Positions 41,492 through 48,713 of a stretch of DNA of 64,000 nucleotides are shown here, one piece after another. The stretch is from Diaminobutyricibacter sp049994905 (GTDB taxonomy: Bacteria; Actinomycetota; Actinomycetes; Actinomycetales; Microbacteriaceae). Both the position numbers and the translations under genes were made by a program. The stretch is from NCBI RefSeq assembly GCF_049994905.1, contig NZ_CP188258.1:1674001-1738000 (forward strand). Reading direction: 5' to 3'. Under the pieces are notes generated by a model, which saw nothing but the letters and a program-made list of their open reading frames with translations, did not search any database and was not told the DNA's origin. How positions within the stretch are numbered: the stretch's first letter is position 1; each line of letters opens with the position of its first letter.

Positions 41492-42547
41492 ATGGATCAG
41501 ATGGCGGAACAGGCACCAGAGCACACCCTCCCCGGTGTGTCCTACGTCATGCCCGTGCTGAACGAGGTCACCCACGTCAGGGCCGCCGTCGACAGCCTGC
41601 TCGCCCAGGACTACGCGGGGCCGTTCGAGGTCACCCTTGCGCTCGGGCCGAGTATCGACGGCACGACGGAACTGGTCGCGGAGCTCTCCGCAGCCGATCC
41701 GCGCATCAAGATCGTCGACAACGAGATCGGCTCGACGCCGTCCGGGCTGAACCTCGCGATCGAGTCCTCGATCTATCCGATCGTCGTGCGCGTCGACGCA
41801 CACTCGGTCCTTCCCGTCGAGTACACGCGCATCGCGGTCGAGACGATTCTGGCGACCGGCGCCGACAACGTGGGCGGAATCATGGATGCCCAGGGCATCA
41901 CTCCGTTCGAACGTGCGGTGGCCCGCGCGTACGGCAGCCGCATCGGACTGGGCGGCACCAAACTCCACGTGGGGGGCGAAGAGGGGCCGGCCGAGACCGT
42001 CTACCTCGGCGTCTTCCAGCGACAGCGTCTTCTCGACGTCGGGCTCTTCGACGAAGACATCAAGCGGGGCCAGGACTGGGAGTTGAACCGGCGCCTGCGT
42101 GCTTCGGGTGGAACCGTCTGGTTCACACCGCGCCTCAAGGTCACCTACCGCCCGAGGCCGAACCTCGACCGGCTCGCACGGCAGTTCGTCTCCACCGGGG
42201 TCTGGCGCGGCGAACTCGTGCGCCGCTTTCCCGCTGCCAACGGTATCCGCTACTTCGTCCCACCGGCGATGGTGGTCGCCGTCACCCTCGGTCTGCTCCT
42301 CGGGATCGCCGGGATCGTGCAGGCGGCGGTCGGGGCGACGCCATGGCTGCTCATCGGCTTCGCGATCCCCGTGTTCTATGCGCTGATCGTCATCGTCGCC
42401 GCCATCGTGCTCGGGCGAGCCGTCGGTCTGCGCGCCACGCTGTGGTTTCTCGTAGTCTTGCCCTGCATCCACTTCTGCTGGGGGATCGGCTTCGTGCTGG
42501 GCTTCCTCTCGCTCACCCGCAACATCACAGCACACACAGGAAGGTAG
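41492..42547 (+). CDS. Family 2 glycosyltransferase with C-terminal membrane helices
   Basis: 351 residues from ATG 41492 (ATG 41501 is an alternative). The GT-A domain shows VSYVMPVLNEVTHVRAAVDS, GSTPSGLNLAI and VRVDAHSVLP as the metal-binding DxH in place of DxD, then GQDWELNRRLRASGG (acceptor-side ED-like region). Three or four C-terminal helices (about 250-345) anchor it. It is similar in layout to ExoA-like succinoglycan glycosyltransferases. It is the first gene of a three-gene operon with a CDP-alcohol phosphotransferase and a second GT2. Confidence 0.87.
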   Translation: MDQMAEQAPEHTLPGVSYVMPVLNEVTHVRAAVDSLLAQDYAGPFEVTLALGPSIDGTTELVAELSAADPRIKIVDNEIGSTPSGLNLAIESSIYPIVVRVDAHSVLPVEYTRIAVETILATGADNVGGIMDAQGITPFERAVARAYGSRIGLGGTKLHVGGEEGPAETVYLGVFQRQRLLDVGLFDEDIKRGQDWELNRRLRASGGTVWFTPRLKVTYRPRPNLDRLARQFVSTGVWRGELVRRFPAANGIRYFVPPAMVVAVTLGLLLGIAGIVQAAVGATPWLLIGFAIPVFYALIVIVAAIVLGRAVGLRATLWFLVVLPCIHFCWGIGFVLGFLSLTRNITAHTGR

Positions 42548-42549
42548 TC

Positions 42550-43368
42550 GTGGACGCCTCTGGAACCGCGCCCCATGGCGCCCATCCGACCTCGATCGCG
42601 GAACTGCGCGCGGTCGCCCAGCCGCCCGAAGTTCGCGGGCGGCGCAACGCTGAACACTGGACGGCGTCGCTCTATCTCCGCAACCTGTCGCCGTACCTGA
42701 CCTGGCTGCTGCTCAAGACCAGCATTTCGGCCAACGGTGTGACCGGGCTGATGATCCTGGTCGGATGGTCGACAGCTGCCGCCCTCCTGATCCCGGGAAT
42801 CTGGGGCGCGGTACTCGCGCTCATCCTCGGGCAACTCCAGATGCTGGTCGACTGCTGCGACGGCGAGGTCGCACGCTGGCGTGGCACGTCGTCGCCTGCC
42901 GGCGTCTTCCTCGACAAGGTCGGGCATTACACGACTGAGGCGCTGATCCCGGTCGTGCTGGGCATTCGCGCCGCCGGTCTCCCGTTCCAGGCGCCATCCG
43001 GCTACCTCTGGACGACTCTCGGCGTGACGCTTGCGCTCATCATCGTGCTCAACAAGGCCCTCAACGACATGGTCCATGTCGCACGCGCCAACGCTGGCCT
43101 GGCGAAGCTCGCGGACACGCACGGCGAGTCGGCGCCGACACACGGTCTCGTCTCCAGGCTGCGGCGTGCGGCACGCTTCGTGCCGTTCCACCGGCTCTAC
43201 CACTCAGTCGAGCTGACGATGCTCGCGCTGCTTGCGGCGATCGTCGGGCTGTTCATCGGTGACGAACTCGCGAACCGCATCCTCGTCGCCGTATTGGTGC
43301 CGCTGGCGCTGCTCGCGCTCATCGGGCACTTCGTGGCAATCATGGCGTCGAAGCGTGTCCGTTCCTGA
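42550..43368 (+). CDS. CDP-alcohol phosphatidyltransferase family protein with altered motif
   Basis: 272 residues from GTG 42550, 2 bp after the glycosyltransferase stop. The family transfers an alcohol phosphate from a CDP carrier in the membrane. The signature D-x2-D-G-x2-A-R-x8-G-x3-D-x3-D is present as D101, D104, G105, AR, G118 and D122, but the last position, normally the catalytic Asp, is His126 (LDKVGHYT, verified in the DNA). Six or so transmembrane helices are predicted. The product may be a glycolipid or a CDP-alcohol-derived wall-polymer unit. The 3' end overlaps the next gene by 14 bp. Confidence 0.85.
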   Translation: MDASGTAPHGAHPTSIAELRAVAQPPEVRGRRNAEHWTASLYLRNLSPYLTWLLLKTSISANGVTGLMILVGWSTAAALLIPGIWGAVLALILGQLQMLVDCCDGEVARWRGTSSPAGVFLDKVGHYTTEALIPVVLGIRAAGLPFQAPSGYLWTTLGVTLALIIVLNKALNDMVHVARANAGLAKLADTHGESAPTHGLVSRLRRAARFVPFHRLYHSVELTMLALLAAIVGLFIGDELANRILVAVLVPLALLALIGHFVAIMASKRVRS

Positions 43369-44245
43369 GGCGACGTCCTTCGGGGTCGTCATCCTCACCC
43401 AGGGAAGACGGCCAGACGACCTGAGGCGTGGAATCGAGTCGGTTCTCGCCCAGCGCGGTGTCTCCACCGACATCGTCGTCGTCGGCAACGGCTGGGATCC
43501 TGCGACCGCCCAGCCTCCGCTCCCGGACGGCGTTGGCACGCTCGCACTCGAGGAGAACCTGGGGATTCCCGCGGGCCGCAATCGCGGGGTGCCCTGCGTC
43601 ACCGGCGAAGTCCTCTTCTTCCTGGATGACGACGCGAGCATCCCATCGCCGGACTTCCTCGCTGATGCCGTTGCCCACCTGCGGCGCGACCCTGCGATCG
43701 GGATGATCCAGCCGCGGGTCGTCGATCCGTCGGGACGCACGTCGCCGCGGCGCTGGGTTCCGCGCATCCGCAAGGGCGAGGCCGACGCGTCGAGCGTCGT
43801 CTTCTCGGTGTGGGAAGGCGCCGTGGTCATACCGCGCGACGTGTTCGAAGCGACCGGCGGGTGGGCCGATCCGTTCTTCTACGCCCATGAGGGGATCGAG
43901 CTGGCGTGGCGCGTCTGGGATGAAGGCCGATGCGCGTGGTATGCAGGCGATCTCGAGGCCCACCACCCGGCAATCGAGCCCACCCGGCATTCGTATTACT
44001 ACCGCCTGAACGCGCGCAACCGTGTGTGGCTCGCACGCCGCAATCTTCCCGGGGTCCTCATCCCGCTGTACGTCGGTGCCTGGACCGGCATCCAGGTGCT
44101 CCGCTGGTTCCGCCGGCCATCGGCGCTCGCCGCATGGTTCGGTGGTTGGTCGGAGGGCTGGACGACCGATCCGCGGGAGCGCAGGCCGATCTCCTGGCGC
44201 ACGGTGTGGCGTATGGCGCGCGCTGGACGGCCCCCGATCGTCTGA
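43355..44245 (+). CDS. Family 2 glycosyltransferase (GlfT/rhamnosyl-type)
   Basis: 296 residues from GTG 43355, starting inside the CDP-alcohol phosphotransferase gene. A soluble GT-A fold with FGVVILTQGRRPDDLRRGI, NLGIPAGRNRG, FLDDDASIP (DDD metal site, about residue 91) and AHEGIELAWRVWDEG (acidic catalytic region). The NxGxxxGRNxG pattern is typical of rhamnosyl/galactofuranosyl-type GT2 enzymes of cell-wall assembly. Donor and acceptor are unknown. Convergent with the EcsC-like gene. Confidence 0.88.
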   Translation: MSVPEATSFGVVILTQGRRPDDLRRGIESVLAQRGVSTDIVVVGNGWDPATAQPPLPDGVGTLALEENLGIPAGRNRGVPCVTGEVLFFLDDDASIPSPDFLADAVAHLRRDPAIGMIQPRVVDPSGRTSPRRWVPRIRKGEADASSVVFSVWEGAVVIPRDVFEATGGWADPFFYAHEGIELAWRVWDEGRCAWYAGDLEAHHPAIEPTRHSYYYRLNARNRVWLARRNLPGVLIPLYVGAWTGIQVLRWFRRPSALAAWFGGWSEGWTTDPRERRPISWRTVWRMARAGRPPIV

Positions 44246-44266
44246 GGTCGCGCTCGCGGCGGCCTC
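44244..44266. terminator. Possible short hairpin between convergent genes
   Basis: GAGGTCGC (44244-44251) and GCGGCCTC (44259-44266) can pair over 8 bp with one G-T wobble and a 7-nt loop, at the stop codon of the glycosyltransferase and just before the end of the opposite gene. There is no U tract; evidence is weak. Confidence 0.35.
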
Positions 44267-44273
44267 GCGGTCG

Positions 44274-45179
44274 TCACGCTTCGGGGGCTGCCTTCGGCCG
44301 ACGTTGGGTCTTCGGCCGGGGAAGTGCCCGGCTCGCCAGCCGCCCGGCACGTGCGGCGGCACCACCGGCGGCGTCGCCGAACTTCCTGAGCCCGCCACCG
44401 GCAGCCGTCAGCGCGGATGGACGCGAGCGGACGACGAGAGGGGGCAGGTCGAGCGCATGGACGTAGATTTCGGGAGCCGGACCGAACGCCAGGCGCGAAT
44501 TCTGCACGACTCGCCGGCCGAGCATATTGTTGCCGGCGCCGCCGACGATCGCACCGATCCCGAAGGGGATCGCACGTGCGACCATACTGGCTCCTCCACG
44601 CACAGCGAACTGGCGCAGGAACGTTGCCTTCAGGCGGTCGACAAGAGGACCCACGACGGCGCGCGGGAGACTGGACGCGACGAGCTCGCCCCAGTACGCC
44701 GACCGGCTCGGACCGGAACCACTGACCTGACCGGCGAGCTGACGCACGAGATCAGAGCCTTCATGCCCGAGCATCATCGTGAGCACGAGGGCGCGCGCTC
44801 GCTCTGGGTCGTCGACCGCGATGCCGTGGAGCTCGCTGAGCGACTGCGCGTACAGCGCCGTCGCTTCGAGGAATCCGGCGGTTTCGACGCCGGACAGAGC
44901 GAGAGTCACACCGGTACCGATACTCGGCACGACCGCCGTGACTCCGACAGCGGCACCTCCCGTCGTGACCGCGGCGACGTACCGGCGTTCGAGAATCGTT
45001 GCGAGTTCCGCGGGTGTCGCGTTCTGGTTGCGTCGCCGTATGGATCGGAGGTGAGCGAGCACCACTGGTCGCTGAATCGCGAGGAAACGGTCGATTCCGC
45101 GGTTGAGACGACGGGGTGTCTGGCCGCCGCGCGGCGTTCCCCCCGTCGACGAGACGATCGGTTTCGGTGTACGTGCCAT
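44274..45179 (-). CDS. EcsC-like conserved hypothetical protein
   Basis: 301 residues from ATG 45179 (an in-frame ATG at 45212 would add 11 residues; neither has a clear ribosome binding site). A basic N-terminus leads to a Gly/Ala-rich hydrophobic region (about residues 70-110, GGAAVGVTAVVPSIGTGV) and a second one (about 205-235, RAIPFGIGAIVGGAGNN). The tail is very basic and Ala-rich. The pattern fits EcsC-family membrane-associated proteins, whose function is not established. It is divergent from the XRE regulator. Confidence 0.65.
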   Translation of the reverse strand: MARTPKPIVSSTGGTPRGGQTPRRLNRGIDRFLAIQRPVVLAHLRSIRRRNQNATPAELATILERRYVAAVTTGGAAVGVTAVVPSIGTGVTLALSGVETAGFLEATALYAQSLSELHGIAVDDPERARALVLTMMLGHEGSDLVRQLAGQVSGSGPSRSAYWGELVASSLPRAVVGPLVDRLKATFLRQFAVRGGASMVARAIPFGIGAIVGGAGNNMLGRRVVQNSRLAFGPAPEIYVHALDLPPLVVRSRPSALTAAGGGLRKFGDAAGGAAARAGRLASRALPRPKTQRRPKAAPEA

Positions 45180-45299
45180 CGCACTCGAGTCTACGTCTGA
45201 CCCGAATTGCATGCATTGCCGGTACTATGTGCTTACGGCACAAACAGTAGAGGCGAACGCGCTCTGGATTTGGATGCTTGGGACCAATAGTCATGATGT

Positions 45300-45611
45300 A
45301 TGCCTGAACCGCACTCACAAGCCGCCCGTCTGTTCGGTGAACGTGTCCGGGATGCCCGGTTGGTCCTCGGCCTCAGCCAGGAGAGCATCGCCGACCTCGC
45401 CGAGATGCACGTGACGAACTTCGGCAAGATCGAACGCGGCGTCGCGAACCCGAGTCTCCACACCATCGTGCGGATCGCCGCGGTGCTGGGCGTCGACCCC
45501 GCGTCACTCGTCGCGGGTCTGGGTCAGGGTGACCTGCCTGAACGGATGCATGCACTGACCGCCGCCGAATACATCCGCGAGCGCAACCTGCGGTCGGGCT
45601 CCGCAGGCTGA
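45300..45611 (+). CDS. XRE-family helix-turn-helix regulator
   Basis: 103 residues from ATG 45300. A Cro/C1-type HTH (about residues 13-70) is seen as FGERVRDARLVLGLSQESIA, then MHVTNFGKIERGVANPSLHT and IVRIAAVLGV. The C-terminal 30 residues are variable. It probably binds DNA as a dimer; an imperfect dyad GTGC-TTACG-GCAC lies about 65 bp upstream and could be its operator. It is divergent from the EcsC-like gene. Confidence 0.85.
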   Translation: MPEPHSQAARLFGERVRDARLVLGLSQESIADLAEMHVTNFGKIERGVANPSLHTIVRIAAVLGVDPASLVAGLGQGDLPERMHALTAAEYIRERNLRSGSAG

Positions 45612-45618
45612 GGCCCGT

Positions 45619-45933
45619 TCAGAAGCTCACCTGCCACAGGTACTCTGCGCCATCGGGCGCGAACCAGCGGACGACCACGATCGTGTCGCGTGCCGGGTCG
45701 GGCCCACTGGTCGTGGCATGGATAGCGCCACCCGGACGCACGATCGCGGGTGCCGCAACCCTGAATCTCGACGTTCCGAACACGCTGACCGTCACTCCAC
45801 GGAGGGTGTCGTCGCCGGTGTTCCGGATGCGGTAATGCGGGGCAGCGGCCCGCTCGACCTGCCAGGGCACACGGTAAGCGGCCGGACGGCGAACGAGCGG
45901 TCTGAGGATGCGCGAAATTCTGCGTCGGATCAT
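45619..45933 (-). CDS. Small conserved-looking hypothetical protein, beta-rich
   Basis: 104 residues. A basic start (IRRRISRILRPLVRRP) precedes a beta-rich domain (about 25-104) with HYRIRNTGDDTLRGVTV and VVRWFAPDGAEYLWQVSF, which looks like an Ig-like or fibronectin-like sandwich. No signal peptide is evident. It lies 121 bp downstream of the ABC exporter ATPase on the same strand. I do not recognise the family; codon use and the domain-like ending favour a real gene. Confidence 0.55.
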   Translation of the reverse strand: MIRRRISRILRPLVRRPAAYRVPWQVERAAAPHYRIRNTGDDTLRGVTVSVFGTSRFRVAAPAIVRPGGAIHATTSGPDPARDTIVVVRWFAPDGAEYLWQVSF

Positions 45934-46054
45934 GCGGCAACGCTAAGTGCCGCATCCGACCATCCTCGTGGTCTCGGCAGCGCCGCCGATGATTTCTGTG
46001 GACAACGAGAAGAACGCGTCTGCTGTGGAGGAGCCGACGGTCAGCGAGAAGGCG

Positions 46055-46792
46055 TCAGACGCCGTAATCCGTGTTGTAGAGCGCGAGAACGTCGTCGATC
46101 GGCCCGTCCAGCACCAGCTTGCCCTTGTCGAGGTAGAGGCCGCGCGAACAGAACCGGCGCAGGTCCTTCTCGTTGTGGGAGACGAAGAACAGCGTGCGAC
46201 CGCCGTCGAGGAGTTCCTCGATCCGTGCGTAGCACTTCTCCCTGAACCCACGGTCGCCGACGGCGAGCACCTCGTCGACCAGGATGATGGGCTCCTCTAG
46301 GCGCGAGATGACGGAGAACGCGATGCGCACCTTCATTCCGCTCGAGAGGTGCTTGTACGGGGTGTCGACGAAGTCCTCGATCTCGGCGAACGAGATGATG
46401 TCGTCGAAACGGTCGTCGATCTGCGACCGGGTCATCCCGTGGAGGCCGGCCGTCAGGTAGACGTTGTCGCGCACGGTGAGGTCGTCGACGAAGCCGCCGG
46501 TGATCTCGATCAGCGGGGCGACGCCCTCTGCGACGACGACATCTCCCTCATCGGGAAGCACGACGCCAGCGACCAGCTTCAGAAGGGTCGACTTTCCCTG
46601 GCCGTTACGGCCGACGACGCCGATCGACTCGCCGGGCTGGACATCGAAACTGACGTTACGCAGCGCCCAGAACTCATCGGGCTTGCTGCGCCGGTTGCTC
46701 GAGGAGAAGAGGTCTTTGAAAAGGCGGCGGCCGCCACGATTGCGCCGGAAGCGGATGCCGATCGACTGGGCCTCGATGACGGGCGCGGTCAT
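46055..46792 (-). CDS. ABC exporter ATPase, TagH/Wzt (polysaccharide/teichoic acid) type
   Basis: 245 residues from ATG 46792, overlapping the permease stop by 1 nt. Walker A GRNGQGKST (about 64-72), signature LSSGMKVRIAF (about 157), Walker B IILVDEVLAVGD and switch His in SHNEKDL. The region VAEGVAPLIEITGGF is characteristic of polysaccharide/teichoic-acid exporter ATPases. There is no carbohydrate-binding C-terminal extension, so chain-length or end-modification recognition of the Wzt type is not expected. The open frame upstream belongs to the permease gene region. Confidence 0.9.
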   Translation of the reverse strand: MTAPVIEAQSIGIRFRRNRGGRRLFKDLFSSSNRRSKPDEFWALRNVSFDVQPGESIGVVGRNGQGKSTLLKLVAGVVLPDEGDVVVAEGVAPLIEITGGFVDDLTVRDNVYLTAGLHGMTRSQIDDRFDDIISFAEIEDFVDTPYKHLSSGMKVRIAFSVISRLEEPIILVDEVLAVGDRGFREKCYARIEELLDGGRTLFFVSHNEKDLRRFCSRGLYLDKGKLVLDGPIDDVLALYNTDYGV

Positions 46793-47670
46793 CAGATCTC
46801 CTTCAGCACGGCGCGCTCGCACCGTTTGAAGACGAAGAAGCCGACAGCGAGGAGAAGGAGCGACATGATCGTGGCGACCCCCACGAGGAACCAGTCGAGC
46901 TCCTGAGGGAAGAACGCCGAGCGGTACAGGCTGAATATGCCGGTGAGCGGGTTGAAGGCCGCCCAGAAGTGCCAGCTGAAGAGCGTGTCCGCCTGCTGGC
47001 CGACGGCGGTGGCGCAGTGTTTCGCCGCGATGCCGGGCGTGCATCCGCCGGGCAGGTCGCGCGCGCTGTAGATGATCGGCGAGGCATAGAAGAGGAAGCG
47101 CAGGAAGAGTTTCACCGCTCGTTCGAGGTCGCGGAAGAACACCACGAGCGGGGCGACGATCAGACCGACACCGACGGTCAGGATCGCCTGGATGAGCACG
47201 GCCAGCGGAAAGAAGAGGATGTTCCAGTTGAGGCTCGCATGGCTGATGATCGCGAAGAGGGCGATCACCGGCAGGGAGGCGAGGAACTCGATACCCTTCG
47301 ACAGAACGAGGCGATTGACCCAGATCGTGCGGGGGATCGTGGTCGACCGGATCAGTTTGGCCTCGCGGATGAAGGCGCGCGTGCAGTCCGACACGGTGCC
47401 GTTGAACCACATCCAGGGGAGCAAAGCAGCCAGGAGGAAGACGATATACGGGTCTTCGCCGACCGACCGCTTGAAGATCTGCGTGAAGACGAACCAGTAG
47501 ATCGCGCTCATGACGAGCGGATCGAGGATCGACCAGAAATAGCCGAGGGCACTCGTCGAGTACCGCACCCGGAGGTCGCGCTTGGTCAGCAGCCACAGCG
47601 AATGACGGTAGCGAGCAGAACGCGTGCGTTGCCCGGGGCGCACTTCGGCGTATGTACTCACGAAACCCAT
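46792..47670 (-). CDS. ABC-2 type exporter permease, TagG/Wzm type
   Basis: About 292 residues from ATG 47670; a GTG at 47691 would add seven residues. Six membrane helices are evident after KRDLRVRYSTSALGYFWSIL, which is the usual cytoplasmic entry of Wzm/TagG permeases, and the family segment LIRSTTIPRTIWV follows. An external loop carries GGCTPGIAAKHCATAVG with two Cys. It pairs with the downstream ATPase to export a lipid-linked wall glycopolymer. Confidence 0.9.
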   Translation of the reverse strand: MGFVSTYAEVRPGQRTRSARYRHSLWLLTKRDLRVRYSTSALGYFWSILDPLVMSAIYWFVFTQIFKRSVGEDPYIVFLLAALLPWMWFNGTVSDCTRAFIREAKLIRSTTIPRTIWVNRLVLSKGIEFLASLPVIALFAIISHASLNWNILFFPLAVLIQAILTVGVGLIVAPLVVFFRDLERAVKLFLRFLFYASPIIYSARDLPGGCTPGIAAKHCATAVGQQADTLFSWHFWAAFNPLTGIFSLYRSAFFPQELDWFLVGVATIMSLLLLAVGFFVFKRCERAVLKEI

Positions 47671-47723
47671 CGTATTGTCCGGCTCCACCACTTACGGTGC
47701 AGCGCTAATCAGCGACCATACGA

Positions 47724-48416
47724 CTATACGAAGAGATTCGCCCTTTCGAGGTCTTCGGCGAAGTCGACCTCGACCGCGTACAGGTCGGAGATGTCGACCG
47801 GCTCGACCAGCATGCCGTCCTGTTCGATCGCGAGCTCGATGCCACGCTCGAAGTAGTCCTGGTCTCCGACGCGCTGGAGCTGGCGGAGCAGGGCCGCCTT
47901 GTCTCCGCTCGACACGTAGTTGATGCCGACGGCTTCGCCGAGGCCGTTCTTCACGGTCTTCGAGAGCTCGTCGATGTAGCCCTCAGCGCCGGTGGTGTAT
48001 TTGACTTCTTCGTCGGCCACGGACGACGTGTTCACGGTGACGAAGGTCTGGTCGCGGGCGACCATGGCCGCGGCGCGGTCGAGCACCGTCGGATCGAAGA
48101 CGACGTCGCCGTTCATCCAGAGCACGCCGCCGGCAGTCGATGCCTGGAGCGCGCGCATCAGGCTCTTCGACGTGTTCGTCTGGTCGTACATCTCGTTGTA
48201 GACGAAGGATGCGTCGGGGAATGCCTCGATGATGTGCTCGAGCTTGTAGCCGACGACGATCGTCACCTTGGCAGCCTTGCCGAAGGCGTGGTGGATGTTG
48301 TCGAACTGCTGCTGCATGATCGTGCGGCCGTCGCTGAGTTCGGTGAGGGGCTTCGGGAGGGTACGTCCGAGTCGGCTGCCCATTCCGGCCGCCAGAATTA
48401 CTACCTGCGTGGTCAT
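47724..48416 (-). CDS. Nucleotidyltransferase of the sugar/alcohol-phosphate type
   Basis: 230 residues from ATG 48416, with GGAGACG upstream. It shows the NTP-transferase signature VVILAAGMGSRLGRTLPKPL at residues 5-24, VVGYKLEHI, and metal Asp in WMNGDVVFDP. It lacks the extra domains of GlmU or RmlA. LicC-like phosphocholine and inositol-phosphate cytidylyltransferases have this size; substrate assignment is open. Located 32 bp upstream of the exporter permease on the same strand, so it may activate a building block or decoration of the exported polymer. Confidence 0.87.
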   Translation of the reverse strand: MTTQVVILAAGMGSRLGRTLPKPLTELSDGRTIMQQQFDNIHHAFGKAAKVTIVVGYKLEHIIEAFPDASFVYNEMYDQTNTSKSLMRALQASTAGGVLWMNGDVVFDPTVLDRAAAMVARDQTFVTVNTSSVADEEVKYTTGAEGYIDELSKTVKNGLGEAVGINYVSSGDKAALLRQLQRVGDQDYFERGIELAIEQDGMLVEPVDISDLYAVEVDFAEDLERANLFV

Positions 48417-48701
48417 AATCGTCTCCTTGTGTTCCGTGCGGCGCTCTCCTGGCCTGCGCTGGCCGCGCGAATCGCATCCCCAGGAGGATCCTTCACTCGG
48501 CGTTCACCCGCACTTACGCGTATCGACACCCCTTTATGCCGACGCCAGTTTACCGATGCACCCCTTCGAGGGGCAGGGGTAGAAGAGGTCGTTGCGCACT
48601 CGTGATATTCCTCACAGGACTTTCCTAGGTGAATTCTCAGCCGATTTCCTATGGAACTCCTCAACTTCGTGCGGATGCGCGCAGATCATGGAGGGGCTTG
48701 A

Positions 48702-48713
48702 TACGTTAGCGGG
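48702..48713 (+). promoter_or_regulatory. Probable -10 box of a leaderless transcript
   Basis: TACGTT at 48702-48707 is 6 nt before the GTG start at 48714. The remainder of the 48417-48701 divergent spacer shows no gene; it must carry the promoter of the nucleotidyltransferase on the other strand. Confidence 0.4.

Noticed and set aside
40373..42535. 720-codon open frame on the minus strand opposite htrA and the GT2 gene
   Set aside because: The plus strand encodes clear conserved proteins over the same DNA; the antisense frame is open only because of the high-GC codon bias, and its product is Arg/Asp-rich without any recognisable domain.
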